DNA of 64,000 nucleotides from Blastomussa wellsi (lineage: Eukaryota; Cnidaria; Anthozoa; Scleractinia; Plerogyridae). A program made the position numbers and the translations under genes. The stretch is taken from assembly GCA_947652115.1 (NCBI GenBank), contig OX393567.1:19310298-19374297 (forward strand), read 5' to 3'. Position 1 is the first letter of the stretch, and each line of letters opens with the position of its first letter. Below the pieces are notes generated by a model. The model saw only the letters and a list, made by a program, of their open reading frames with translations. It did no database searches and was not told the origin of the DNA. This document shows, one piece after another, positions 61,501 to 61,708 of this stretch.

Positions 61501-61708
61501 GCAACCCCAGTGAAGATACATTGAACGTGGGTATGTCACTGTCTTTAACAGCAGGCAACTTTTTTGTTTGCACTCCGAGTTTTATGACCAGAAGAAGCAA
61601 AATCCACCATATTGGAATGAGTATCTCTTGCAGTGTTTCACGCTTGTTTCGTTTTTTAATGTGAAAGTTTTTTCCAATGAGGTATTTCGTTTGCTGTAAA
61701 ATACTCAT
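17688..61708 (-). CDS. ABCA5: ABCA-subfamily transporter, ABCA5-like, complete (28 coding exons)
   Basis: Exon by exon the coding sequence sums to 5169 nt (1722 residues plus stop), and every phase agrees. Order: N-terminal membrane anchor (exon 1), extracellular loop (1-2), first set of membrane helices (3-4), NBD1 (5-12), linker and second anchor (13-14), second membrane set (15-19), acidic linker (20), NBD2 (21-28). NBD1: Walker [10 protein letters not shown] at 530-538, [14 protein letters not shown] at 631, [22 protein letters not shown]2: GPNGAGKTT at 1412-1420, [12 protein letters not shown] at 1511, [22 protein letters not shown]. The length fits ABCA3/ABCA5. [15 protein letters not shown], the [11 protein letters not shown] linker and [11 protein letters not shown] match what I recall of ABCA5 more than ABCA3. 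ABCA5 is a full-size lipid/sterol-associated exporter of endo-lysosomal membranes; the cnidarian substrate is unknown. The first intron is 11.3 kb and holds two retrotransposons. A 5' UTR exon may lie beyond 61708. Confidence 0.93.
17990..18008 (+). repeat. Poly-G run in transporter intron 27
   Basis: Eighteen G in 19 positions, one A at 17994. Sense transcript of the transporter would read C here. Possible quadruplex on the plus strand. Confidence 0.9.
18195..18250 (-). CDS. ABCA5: ABCA5-like exon 27 (aa 1671-1689)
   Basis: Short exon [19 protein letters not shown], the conserved EDYSxSQxTLEQVF motif. Confidence 0.91.
18431..18675 (-). CDS. ABCA5: ABCA5-like exon 26 (aa 1589-1671)
   Basis: [20 protein letters not shown] is the hallmark of the region after ABCA NBD2. 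A mixed alpha/beta regulatory segment follows. Intron 25 (18676-19646) has no feature I can support. Confidence 0.93.
19647..19763 (-). CDS. ABCA5: ABCA5-like exon 25 (aa 1550-1589), NBD2 H-loop
   Basis: [20 protein letters not shown] with the switch His, then IMVKGQLK. Intron 24 (19764-20716) has three E2F-like sites. Confidence 0.93.
19887..20015 (+). promoter_or_regulatory. Cluster of three E2F-type sites TTTGGCGCGAAA
   Basis: The 12-mer TTTGGCGCGAAA, a textbook E2F/DP consensus, is present three times (19887-19898, 19963-19974, 20004-20015), each followed by an AGCA-type tail, plus a degenerate fourth near 19912 (AGGCGCGGAAAC). They lie in an intron and are set in a degenerate repeat with GACAACAAACG-like words, so they may be a repeat by-product and not an enhancer. 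Confidence 0.5.
20717..20811 (-). CDS. ABCA5: ABCA5-like exon 24 (aa 1519-1550), NBD2 Walker B
   Basis: [20 protein letters not shown] then [12 protein letters not shown]. Intron 23 (20812-21515) has only a small inverted repeat at 21277-21326. Confidence 0.93.
21277..21326. repeat. Short inverted repeat
   Basis: GTGTTGACACATTG is matched inverted by CAATGTGTCAACGC with a loop of about 20 bp. Too short to call an element. Confidence 0.6.
21516..21591 (-). CDS. ABCA5: ABCA5-like exon 23 (aa 1493-1518), NBD2 signature
   Basis: Small 76-nt exon encoding [15 protein letters not shown] then [10 protein letters not shown]. The phase fits only with the outer TTTTGTCAG acceptor. The donor is a weak GTCACT. 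Easy to miss in automated annotation. Confidence 0.86.
22420..22592 (-). CDS. ABCA5: ABCA5-like exon 22 (aa 1436-1493), NBD2 Q-loop
   Basis: [16 protein letters not shown] then [20 protein letters not shown], the Q-loop segment. Donor GTAAGT. Intron 21 (22593-23461) holds a family-A MITE. Confidence 0.94.
22719..22983. mobile_element. CCAAT-rich MITE family A, second full-length copy
   Basis: Same orientation and block order as 3426-3684 (AGAGCAATTTC, GGTCGTAAAACCA, TAGCCAATCACAA, CCAGTGAACCAATCA, CGCGGGAAAACGTGCGC, CTTCTGATTGGTTGA, GAAAATCTCTCT). It has a short extra segment near the right end. It lies in transporter intron 21. Confidence 0.72.
23462..23629 (-). CDS. ABCA5: ABCA5-like exon 21 (aa 1380-1435), NBD2 Walker A
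   Basis: [18 protein letters not shown], then [11 protein letters not shown]. Intron 20 (23630-26666) is almost wholly the minisatellite plus a LINE tail. Confidence 0.94.
23786..25916. repeat. Minisatellite, 83-84 bp unit, about 26 copies
   Basis: The unit runs GAGTTTAGATACAGTAAAAT, GACTGAAAACGG, TGCGCAGGGATCAAAACCAG, TTGTCCGTCTTATAGAGG, TATCAGGCTTATA. Some units lack the last block. Variants (GCGC/GCGT, AAAACC/AACACC, TTGT/TTGC) are shared between distant units, which suggests higher-order duplication. The 84-bp form is 28 codons, so long frames appear by chance. Confidence 0.95.
25917..26202 (-). mobile_element. 5'-truncated LINE (non-LTR retrotransposon) 3' end inside the minisatellite
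   Basis: On the minus strand it reads [37 protein letters not shown] and [10 protein letters not shown], the conserved tail found after the RT domain of RTE- or Rex-like LINEs, ending in an (ATG)n tail (CATCATCAT on plus, 25917-25934). AGAGTTT stands on both sides, consistent with target duplication, although the array itself contains this word. Confidence 0.8.
26203..26560. repeat. Minisatellite continued, about 4 copies
   Basis: Same 83-84 bp unit resumes after the LINE and decays at about 26520-26560. The total with the left part is about 30 units. Confidence 0.92.
26667..26829 (-). CDS. ABCA5: ABCA5-like exon 20 (aa 1325-1379), linker to NBD2
   Basis: Contains [17 protein letters not shown], the acidic-basic linker of ABCA proteins, then the strand FSVVIK. 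The strong acceptor ATCTTTTTAG was chosen; a nearer AG is also in phase. Intron 19 (26830-28100) has a word island. Confidence 0.88.
27650..27865. repeat. Word island (GGGCTAGTGGATTT / CTTGCCCGATGGGCAAG)
   Basis: CGGGCTAGTGGATTTT or variants occur four times and the self-complementary CTTGCCCGATGGGCAAGTGA type twice. A similar word (CGGGCAACCGGG, GGTTGCCCAA) appears at about 42025-42090. Transporter intron 19. Confidence 0.55.
28101..28192 (-). CDS. ABCA5: ABCA5-like exon 19 (aa 1295-1325), last helix
   Basis: [20 protein letters not shown], the last membrane helix, then a basic stretch. Only the acceptor CTCTCAG gives a phase-0 open frame. Intron 18 (28193-28891) carries a family-C MITE. 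Confidence 0.84.
28354..28452. mobile_element. MITE family C relic
   Basis: Shares GGAGGCGGGACAGCTCAAA, TTCGCGCTCTATGATTGGCT, AAAAGTTTGTTAGGTGGCC and AAGGCGCGACG with 6584-6718, but the left end is lost. Transporter intron 18. Confidence 0.7.
28892..29011 (-). CDS. ABCA5: ABCA5-like exon 18 (aa 1255-1294)
   Basis: Encodes [14 protein letters not shown] to NGIPAALIA. The acceptor TTTGTTTAG keeps phase 0; a second AG six bases on does not. Intron 17 (29012-29694) carries a reversed SINE relic. Confidence 0.85.
29205..29430 (-). mobile_element. SINE relic, reversed
   Basis: Reverse complement of the SINE at 31919-32218: GGATGGGATGCTAGTCCATC, a C-run, GAACACAACACAGTG and an eroded tRNA-like head. 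Transporter intron 17. Confidence 0.6.
29695..29832 (-). CDS. ABCA5: ABCA5-like exon 17 (aa 1209-1254)
   Basis: Helices [14 protein letters not shown] and [20 protein letters not shown], the latter like ABCA5. Intron 16 (29833-31047) holds an inverted repeat at 29878-29990 and a word island at about 30000-30195. Confidence 0.9.
29878..29990. mobile_element. 113-bp inverted-repeat element
   Basis: ACATGGCCACGCAGAGATATG at the left faces its inverted partner CAAGCAACCATGT at the right. Both arms hold GAAATTTCTCTT/AAGAGAAATTTC. Non-coding; lies 46 bp from exon 17. Confidence 0.7.
30000..30195. repeat. Word island (TTTTCCAAAGATTTCC / TTTCCGA)
   Basis: CCAAAGATTTC-type words recur about six times with irregular spacing, then TTTCCGAGG and CCCGAGG forms. 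Low-complexity, open in several frames by chance. Confidence 0.5.
31048..31332 (-). CDS. ABCA5: ABCA5-like exon 16 (aa 1114-1208)
   Basis: [20 protein letters not shown], the ABCA KxxxLrxSGv motif, followed by three helices of bundle 2. Confidence 0.93.
31446..31718 (-). CDS. ABCA5: ABCA5-like exon 15 (aa 1023-1113)
   Basis: End of the second lumenal loop and the first helix of bundle 2 ([20 protein letters not shown]), then VVAERQ. Intron 14 (31719-32517) contains an intact SINE with target duplication. Confidence 0.92.
31919..32218 (+). mobile_element. tRNA-derived SINE, complete, 12-bp target duplication
   Basis: The head has a pol III A box (TGGCGCAGTGG, 31922) and B box (GGTTCGAGTCC, 31973-31983) like a tRNA. 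The body contains CTTGGGCAAGACACTTTACT, CACCCAGGTGTATAAATGGG and GATGGACTAGCATCCCATCC, and the tail is TTACCTTTACC. TATATCATTTGT flanks it on both sides (31907-31918 and 32219-32230). Related relics at 29205, 46050 and 48600. Transporter intron 14. Confidence 0.88.
32518..32901 (-). CDS. ABCA5: ABCA5-like exon 14 (aa 895-1022), second anchor and loop
   Basis: [20 protein letters not shown] is the first helix of half 2. A lumenal loop follows with [10 protein letters not shown] and N-glycosylation sites. The donor is GTAAGT. Confidence 0.92.
33285..33473 (-). CDS. ABCA5: ABCA5-like exon 13 (aa 832-894), linker
   Basis: Polar cytosolic linker ending [11 protein letters not shown], which leads into the second half of the transporter. 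Short introns 12 and 13 on either side hold no feature I can support. Confidence 0.87.
34054..34226 (-). CDS. ABCA5: ABCA5-like exon 12 (aa 774-831)
   Basis: Contains [17 protein letters not shown], diagnostic of ABCA NBD1 ends. Two acceptors are in frame; I chose CTGTAG, giving DLLKALED, which matches the family better. Intron 11 (34227-39897) carries the DIRS element. Confidence 0.88.
34294..34356. repeat. DIRS left inverted terminal repeat
   Basis: ATTCTATTCCGTCACCGCAC to GCGCCTGCGCGAACTCAGT. The inverted partner at 38758-38821 differs by a few bases and one short gap. Confidence 0.85.
34438..35607 (+). CDS. DIRS ORF1, gag-like protein
   Basis: 389 residues from the ATG at 34438; the open frame extends upstream but without an ATG. 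Charged, helical and rich in Glu/Lys at the front. It contains [20 protein letters not shown] and a basic Arg/His/Asn-rich end, as in gag-like ORF1 of DIRS elements. No zinc knuckle. The stop overlaps the ORF2 start as ATGA, suggesting termination-reinitiation. Confidence 0.75.
   Translation: MPETSDKSERKGEKDNLKRKSSGSRSEHIEANVRIIERDDGADGAKTDSHGLQELAATLRQGFTQMSQDLSKTIVESFKQFQSDFEVQYVDTEEEQEAKSAENDHEVSEEPSTKKKRDDKTTSLEEAVTKLADSAGAHNMPSNEGKFEVLNSLKQELKKEETGPSVNTELANVVNAMLKEGLPEEKLQEKLNKYHRPENCEFLTKVRVNQPVWDHLTPTVRSQDVRLQKVQTSIFKGMCALTNMIDKLLEHLSSLPAGNDLLQKSTDALTLFANANSELNQRRREFIKPDLHEEYKHLCSSSVPITDQLFGNDLPKQVKELTEVNRVGKKVSTHSGRSTNKPDYHRHNFYAHSRGRSGNQHYRKPFLGSWKNEHKHPPNFKRKKEGKSK
35604..37700 (+). 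CDS. DIRS ORF2, reverse transcriptase and RNase H
   Basis: 698 residues from the ATG at 35604. [57 protein letters not shown] (catalytic YIDD). RNase [50 protein letters not shown]-terminal region ([21 protein letters not shown]) resembles the adenine-methylase-like segment reported in some DIRS proteins; that part is less certain. ORF3 overlaps its last 379 nt in another frame. Confidence 0.92.
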   Translation: MNQTANNVEVRNVLEQSIKITGGRLKQFTSQWQCITSDPFILNSVKNYNIEFENGEPMQFMPPKEINFTKPEQEVIDNEIDKLLTKGVISETTHCPGEYISTIFVRPKKDGGFRLILNLKNLNEHVEYQHFKMDTLQSAIRLMTPNCYMASVDLRDAYYSVPIHKDDQKYLRFCWKGRLFQFTCLPNGLACAPRLFTKILKPVYATLRQKGHLNVGYIDDSYLQGESVEDCQANINDTCDLFSTLGFILHPDISVLQPVQVLTFLGFVLDSVNMTVSLTQEKIQRIRERCKKMMELVELPIQELASFIGLLVSSFPGILYGPLYYRQLERDKTTALRQNYGNYNAQMRLSQESFSEIKWWYDNIQTNNYPILLPNSKVDVIIYTDASTKGWRAVKETEKIGGRWSEEEAKYHINCLELLAAIFGLKAFCKNEQGIHVKIYSDNSTTVNYINAMGGVHSRECHTIAKDIWQWCIEKQIWLTAAHIPGTKNVEADRESRVFSDNKEWMIRSDIFQQITDIWGEPSIDLFASRLNHQVPCYVSWKPDPGAAFIDAFSVTWDKHLFYAFPPFSLIARCLQKIQTDCAEGLMIVPMWPTQSWYPKLLRMLVAVPRVLPQQQTALQMPGMPQEVHPLFRKMVLIACRLSSSPMRHKEFLKRQPPSSYSPGGKELQSNIHLTSKDGLHIVIKNRLIQFLPLSPRH
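37322..38488 (+). pseudogene. DIRS ORF3, tyrosine recombinase, interrupted by one stop
   Basis: Reads openly from the ATG at 37322 to TGA at 38270-38272, then on in the same frame to 38488. The first catalytic Arg lies in SAQRGQT (residue 225). The His-x-x-Arg box (HSTR) and the C-terminal FAKFYSKP with the nucleophilic Tyr lie after the stop. The truncated product would lack half of the active site. The stop looks like a single-base change from a Trp codon. Unless read through, this copy cannot integrate by itself. Confidence 0.88.
38566..38680. repeat. DIRS internal complementary region
   Basis: 38566-38602 is the exact reverse complement of the left end (34294-34330). The following TGGAAAATTAAACGAGAC to GTTTGATTGAA is the reverse complement of the right outer extension (38822-38865). 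Together with the right terminus it forms a 270-bp palindrome, 38600-38869. Confidence 0.85.
38758..38865. repeat. DIRS right inverted terminal repeat with extension
   Basis: 38758-38821 mirrors the left terminus. 38822-38865 is the extra outer segment that only the right end has, and it contains a splice-donor-like CAGGTAAG. Confidence 0.83.
38928..39255. repeat. Word island with inverted ends (GCGGATT)
   Basis: CGCGGATT, GCGGATT or ACGGATT occur about nine times. The left edge (GGGGTGAATAGGTTCGCGGA) is loosely inverted at the right (GGCGGATTCGCGTACCCCTA). Lies right after the DIRS element in intron 11. Family unknown. Confidence 0.55.
39898..40037 (-). CDS. ABCA5: ABCA5-like exon 11 (aa 727-774)
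   Basis: Encodes the post-NBD1 regulatory fold ([27 protein letters not shown]). Of two possible acceptors only CTTCAG at the upstream site keeps the frame open; the nearer one gives an immediate stop. Intron 10 (40038-40820) has no supported feature. Confidence 0.87.
40821..40911 (-). CDS. ABCA5: ABCA5-like exon 10 (aa 697-727)
   Basis: Encodes [20 protein letters not shown] then FGIGYHL, the conserved end of ABCA NBDs. Intron 9 (40912-41623) begins with the foldback island at 41381-41610. Confidence 0.92.
41381..41610. mobile_element. Foldback word island (GGGAATTTTCCGGG)
   Basis: The left end GGGGGTGTCAACTCTAAG is matched inverted by TTAGAGCTGTCACCCC. Inside, GGGAAT, CCGGGAA and ATTTTCCGGG words recur, with inverted forms in the right half (TTCTCCCAGATATTC). 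It ends 13 bp from exon 9. Confidence 0.65.
41624..41762 (-). CDS. ABCA5: ABCA5-like exon 9 (aa 651-697), NBD1 Walker B and H-loop
   Basis: [17 protein letters not shown] (Walker B, catalytic Glu656, D-loop), then [12 protein letters not shown] (H-loop His). Intron 8 (41763-42933) contains a family-A MITE relic near exon 8. Confidence 0.94.
42760..42902 (-). mobile_element. MITE family A relic
   Basis: Shares CATTGGTTCAGTGGCTTGTC, TTTGTGATTGGCC and the end GACACTCGATCAGAAATCG with family A in reverse orientation. It sits 31 bp from exon 8. Confidence 0.62.
42934..43053 (-). CDS. ABCA5: ABCA5-like exon 8 (aa 611-650), NBD1 signature
   Basis: Contains the ABC signature [19 protein letters not shown]. 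Intron 7 (43054-43901) holds a tRNA-derived SINE and a Penelope-like 3' end. Confidence 0.94.
43247..43440 (+). mobile_element. tRNA-derived SINE, second family
   Basis: A box TGGCGCAGTGG at 43255-43265 and B box GGTTCAATTCC at 43304-43314. The body has GCCTCGCTCCGAGGGTTTTT and TGGTTTTCCTCCCCC, unlike the first SINE. Transporter intron 7. Confidence 0.7.
43470..43780 (-). mobile_element. Penelope-like element 3' end
   Basis: On the minus strand, [19 protein letters not shown] then [19 protein letters not shown] ends with TAA at 43647-43649. This is the C-terminal GIY-YIG-side tail of Penelope-like proteins as I recall it. About 170 bp of 3' terminal sequence follows, with a hammerhead-like box (GCGAAGGGCTAACGATCGAAA). 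5'-truncated. Confidence 0.7.
43902..44008 (-). CDS. ABCA5: ABCA5-like exon 7 (aa 575-610), NBD1 Q-loop
   Basis: Encodes [20 protein letters not shown], with the Q-loop. The CQQ in place of the usual CPQ is shared with ABCA5 as I recall it. Intron 6 (44009-44568) has no feature I can support. Confidence 0.92.
44569..44748 (-). CDS. ABCA5: ABCA5-like exon 6 (aa 515-575), NBD1 Walker A
   Basis: Carries [20 protein letters not shown], the Walker A P-loop with Lys536. Intron 5 (44749-45716) has a word island at 45251-45332. Confidence 0.94.
45251..45332. repeat. Word island (TTTAGTCGCC / GGCGACTAAA)
   Basis: Four GGCGAC or GTCGCC words: TTTTAGTCGCCATGGCGACC, GGCGACTAAATT, AGTCGCCATCTGGCGACTAA. 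Each pair can fold into a small hairpin. A related piece (GGTCGCCCAAAGGC, TTAGTCGCCTGAGGC) lies at about 30975-31010. Confidence 0.6.
45717..45772 (-). CDS. ABCA5: ABCA5-like exon 5 (aa 496-515)
   Basis: Short 56-nt exon encoding [20 protein letters not shown], the beta-strand that opens NBD1. Intron 4 (45773-46609) contains a SINE and a Penelope-like relic. Confidence 0.88.
46050..46278 (+). mobile_element. SINE relic, first family
   Basis: Shares CTTGGGCAAGACACTTTATT, CACCCAGGTGTA, GTGATGGACTAGCATCC and GGGCCACTAGGC with 31919-32218. It has lost the B box, so it is probably dead. Transporter intron 4. Confidence 0.75.
46318..46490 (-). mobile_element. Penelope-like terminal fragment, second copy
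   Basis: Matches the terminal part of 43470-43650 on the same strand: the shared block TTGATAATGTCAATTGGCCA and the hammerhead-like box, here better kept (CCGACGAAGGGCTAACGCTC then GAAACGTC). No coding part remains. Confidence 0.65.
46610..46926 (-). CDS. ABCA5: ABCA5-like exon 4 (aa 391-496)
   Basis: Last helix of bundle 1 ([20 protein letters not shown]), then the cytosolic stretch [12 protein letters not shown] before NBD1. Intron 3 (46927-47622) holds only a C-run at about 47255 and a GAGG-rich stretch near 47505. Confidence 0.92.
47623..48177 (-). CDS. ABCA5: ABCA5-like exon 3 (aa 206-390), first transmembrane bundle
   Basis: 185 codons, largest internal exon. Contains [20 protein letters not shown], the ABCA signature loop between helices, and five or six hydrophobic helices. 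Intron 2 (48178-49779) holds a palindrome, a SINE and a word island. Confidence 0.93.
48377..48526. mobile_element. 150-bp palindromic element
   Basis: Left GTGGTTTAAATTTATCC and AAATTTTTTAAACCAGTTTG face right CAAACTGGTTTAAAAAATTT and TAAAATTAAACCAC. The loop is about 50 bp. Non-coding, transporter intron 2. Confidence 0.78.
48600..48838 (-). mobile_element. SINE relic, first family, reversed
   Basis: Reverse complement of the SINE body: GGATGGGATGTTACTCCATG, CACCTGGGTGGAGAGAGGCAC, TCTTGCCCAAGAACACAACA. Disrupted by small insertions. Confidence 0.68.
48842..49535. mobile_element. Foldback word island (ATCGATGACAATCGATG)
   Basis: The left part (48842-49012) repeats ATCGATGACCAATCA-like words, and the right part (49320-49535) repeats the same words mostly inverted. 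The edges GGTCTGATCAATTGAT and ATCGATTGATCATGCC are inverted partners. The centre is unique apart from (ATT)n at about 49003-49030. Confidence 0.6.
49780..49898 (-). CDS. ABCA5: ABCA5-like exon 2 (aa 166-205)
   Basis: Encodes [20 protein letters not shown], the SxYxxKxAxLQAxIDxA motif before the first helix bundle in ABCA proteins. Acceptor and donor are consensus and the phase follows exon 1. Confidence 0.9.
49971..50144. mobile_element. Foldback word island (TTGGTGAGATCTCGGC)
   Basis: GGCACCCATGCAAAATTTTT then GGTGAGATCTC at the left is matched inverted by GAGATCTCACCAATGTTTCA then GAGGGTGC at the right. Between them GGTGAGATCTTGG and ATCTTGGTGACC recur. Confidence 0.68.
50211..50347. mobile_element. 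MITE family B, shortened copy
   Basis: TTTAAAGAAGCTACGTCATGA at the left and GATGAAGTAGCTCCTTTA at the right, with TAAGGAAGAAAATCACCAAAG inside, as in 3750-3980. Transporter intron 1. Confidence 0.72.
51033..51208 (+). repeat. Gypsy 5' LTR
   Basis: Starts TGTAGTGTTTAGAGC and ends CCATCACCACA. Carries GTGCCGCATAC where the 3' LTR has GTGCCAAATAC, the only difference I see. Confidence 0.93.
51209..51226 (+). other. Gypsy putative primer-binding site
   Basis: TTTGGCGACGAGGATAAA directly follows the LTR; TGGCGACGAGGAT-type sites are common in metazoan Gypsy elements. I cannot name the tRNA. Confidence 0.5.
51271..55350 (+). CDS. Gypsy gag-pol polyprotein
   Basis: 1359 residues, no stop. Gag at the front, then two CCHC knuckles ([14 protein letters not shown] from residue 246, [14 protein letters not shown]). 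Protease [12 protein letters not shown] with Asp341. [43 protein letters not shown] (catalytic DD 633-634). RNase [25 protein letters not shown]. Integrase: HHCC zinc part from His992 ([17 protein letters not shown]), then catalytic Asp1056, Asp1111 and Glu1147 with D35E spacing. No frameshift between gag and pol and no envelope frame. The copy looks capable of coding all functions. Closest in style to the K02A2.6-like animal Gypsy proteins. Confidence 0.95.
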   Translation: MPNTERSETSDTPPQPAPRSTVEPKTLEVRGLPCFDPKGEPTTLSVRWKRWKRAFHLYVASKGITNQAQKVALLLHSGGMELQEIFYTLAPEDEAQNNFDNCVAILDNYFTPKVNVPFERHGFRQMAQLQSETIDQFVCRLRQKAVSCEFDKVDEAIRDQLIEKCRDPELRKKFLEKAQDGTLAVLQDVARVHESVILQMQSLEISSKDDQVNAVQPVNPKWRKNRMKKKNKPDKKDVRPGEHQKCYRCNETGHFAHSCPALNKTCKKCGFTGHLAVCCKTKNPKRPPSGRPNPNVNGAYQVEEGSDQRDAYAFAVNDGNKTSGIIHLKVGDVELKDVLIDSGASCNLVDKATWESLKQHGVKCTSQKCSKKLFAYGQTEPIEVLGTFEAEIYCEDSAKSCLDEFTVVKSPGKTLLGKYTAEKLNVLRVGPPSTPLACTITSEGDAGDVLKDFADIFQGVGKLKDFQLKLHINKNVKPVAQPVRRLPFGLRDKVDKKLDELLQEDIIEEVPCGPTEWTSPLVVVPKPDGDIRICVDMRRANGAIERERHPIPTIEEVLHDLNGSTVFSKLDLRWGFHQIELDEESRQITTFVTHRGLYRYKRLMFGITSAPEKYQKIVSDVLQGCEGVANIADDVIVHGCGIEQHDKNLLAVLDRLRQCGLTLNPNKCQFRLPKLTFFGHGLSKNGVAPSEEKVAAVQNAKPPKNVSEVRSFLGLVQYCAKFLPNFAQEAEPIRQLTRKDEPFVWEEAQQQSFEKLKYLLTRAETLAYFKNDCKTRIVADAGPTGIGAVLTQFQDGAWRVISYASRNLTDVERRYSQTEKEALALVWACERFNLYVYGRDFELETDHKPLECIYKNTSKPSARIERWVLRLQSYNFQVVYRPGKTNIADALSRLNSLDQKDRSGEETDAVKMIAEESTPVVLTAKEVKRASEEDPELTSVRHYIQSGDWSQCKMPHFLCVKNELCVLGKLVLRGTRIVIPQSLRKQVLHLAHEGHQGIVKMKSRLRTKVWWPKIDTDAERICKSCHGCQVVSGFCAPEPMQRVEPPTGPWQDVAIDVLGPLPSGESLLVVVDYYSRFFEVVIMRSTTSQKMIEALTLIFVRYGYPFTLKSDNAAQFVSEEFEEFLSKNGIEHRKSPPLWPQANGEVERQNRTLLKVLKIAQVEGKRWKEELNKFLLAYRTTPHSTTGMTPASLMFGRELKTKLPELRPNKSLLDESIRDRDWNHKLSSKLYVDKQRNATFNPVVPGDKVLLKNTKSLGKLAPKFEPQPYTVQTKEGQELTLKADNGTMYRRNSTFVKPYNTPGEPESSPPEQSSREANLPSPVPAMPESSTTSSTAETRTRPTRATKLPGRFKDFVLNK
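55509..55520 (+). other. Gypsy polypurine tract
   Basis: AAAGGAAGGGAA ends exactly at the 3' LTR, as needed for plus-strand priming. Confidence 0.8.
55521..55696 (+). repeat. Gypsy 3' LTR
   Basis: 176 bp, same ends as the 5' LTR, two differences in all. Followed by the target duplication ATATT. Confidence 0.93.
55768..55997 (+). repeat. Copia 5' LTR
   Basis: Starts TGTTAGAATTATAATTATG and ends CTTTAATTTTAACA. Differs from the 3' LTR at GTAACGAATT (GTAACAAATT there) and GATGTAACA (GATGAAACA there). Confidence 0.93.
55998..56011 (+). other. Copia primer-binding site for half initiator-Met tRNA
   Basis: GGTTATGGGCCCAG directly follows the LTR. It is the exact complement of CTGGGCCCATAACC, the anticodon stem-loop of animal initiator tRNA-Met. 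This is the internal-cut tRNA primer known from Drosophila copia. Confidence 0.85.
56083..60210 (+). CDS. Copia gag-pol polyprotein
   Basis: 1375 residues, no stop. A second in-frame ATG three codons on is equally possible. Order: gag ([23 protein letters not shown]2-like), an imperfect zinc knuckle at 257-270 whose second Cys is Arg, protease [10 protein letters not shown] at about 307 (Ala where Gly is usual), GAG-pre-integrase ([19 protein letters not shown]), integrase core ([29 protein letters not shown]), RT ([34 protein letters not shown] at 1056) and RNase H ([31 protein letters not shown]). Domain order with integrase before RT defines Copia (Pseudoviridae-type). Confidence 0.95.
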   Translation: MTEMADRETIKIEKLNGKNYQSWKYNMKLVLMERGLWGFTQEGQETPPESSASATVKSAFRLRSDRAYSLIALNVQKDLQVHISSVTDPLAAWKTLQKQFEFVSVTQIVRLNRKFYAATMKEGADLQEHLTYMTSLAEQLREMKEEISSKKFATVVLGSLPESYDNFLTSLNARNAADLDWENVKGLLIEEFLKRAEKSEKQEADNALYVERESFDRDRGRHQARGGTGRRGRGSRFRKKDIPPRHDDHGNFKGFTCFKRKRDGHMVKNCPLNNKSNTGRRESSNVAELEGVALISSTMNRSDEWFIDSAATKHMTNDRSLLENFVDYQQPKNIYLGDSTVIHALGEGKVRLPTVNSSHGVVLDLHKVLFVPKLTKNLLSVPAMALMGAEIRFDKDKCLILKDNKEFVIGHLLSDKLYTVNTIEYAQVSKTDSAPSLEVWHCRLGHLNYTYVNQLVKKEMVDGLNCDVETQPQKECEACVLGKMQKKSFPKQSQHRATRPYEIVHSDVCGPMQVESKGGSKYMLTFTDDYSRYTTVYFIKSKSEVLSKFQEFVNSVEKHTGHQITKLNILAEDDVKVLRSDNGGEYTSNNFAKFCGEKGISHEFTVPYCPQQNGVAERMNRTTVEGARSMLFQANLPLEFWAEACSTAVYLHNRSPTTALKDETPFEHLFGRKPDISHLRTFGCVSYVHIPDGQRRKLDAKARKSIFVGYPPGVKGYKLYDLEKKKFVVSRDVQFFEQNFDHFDKIKSKDAVQADVRSIFPDADQEGENVAQHPLHEEPAVPEDVEPPAQKNVEPAVPEIGQPVGVPNEEAPVQRTYEDVFMEEVRNLPPVRERRMPSRFCDEDCLLVDSEIDEPKSVKEALNGEQSIQWREAMESEYSSLLKNDTWDLVPPPEGKNIVGSRWILKVKRDQDGGVDRFKARLVAQGYSQVKGVDYDEVFSPVARYTSVRSLLSLANAHDLEIHQMDVKTAFLNGSLDCDIYMSQPEGFVDPDRPNHVCKLKKSIYGLKQSARCWNITLDDYLKSAGYRKSNADECIYVKSVKEPNGHISFVILGVYVDDIIPVSNNPALLEAEKAGLCERFEMTDLGEIKYLLGMSIKRNRESRTLTISQPNYLDKVLKKFGMENCKPVSTPLEPGRKFQQLSSSDEPFDVQTYQQAVGCLTYISTATRPDIAAAVGVLSQYMSKPSKEHWMGVKRVLRYLKGTLKYGLQFSAQEEKPELVGYTDADWAGDVDTRRSTSGYVFQIGSGTISWASRKQHTVAKSSTEAEYVALSSATQEAVWLRRLMKDLGKQMDAPTTIYEDNQGAIELAKNAKFHNRTKHIDICHHFVRERVVSNEIRLIYCPTEDMIADIMTKGLAKLTFEKLRDLLGVRDII
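60275..60282 (+). other. Copia polypurine tract
   Basis: AGTGGGAG stands directly before the 3' LTR. It is short and has one T, so it is a weak but well-placed tract. Confidence 0.6.
60283..60512 (+). repeat. Copia 3' LTR
   Basis: 230 bp, with the same ends as the 5' LTR, followed by ATACT. Confidence 0.93.
60518..61212. other. Rest of transporter intron 1
   Basis: Unique-looking sequence between the Copia element and exon 1. No supported feature; a GGAGGGGGAGGTGAGGGG stretch lies at about 61010-61028. Confidence 0.4.
61213..61708 (-). CDS. ABCA5: ABCA5-like exon 1 (aa 1-166)
   Basis: Starts at the ATG read from 61708 ([20 protein letters not shown]); an in-frame GTG four codons earlier is not a likely start. 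It contains the first membrane helix ([14 protein letters not shown]) and the start of a large glycosylatable lumenal loop (NVS, NAT, NST, NNS). Donor GTGAG at 61212. Intron 1 is 49899-61212. Confidence 0.9.
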
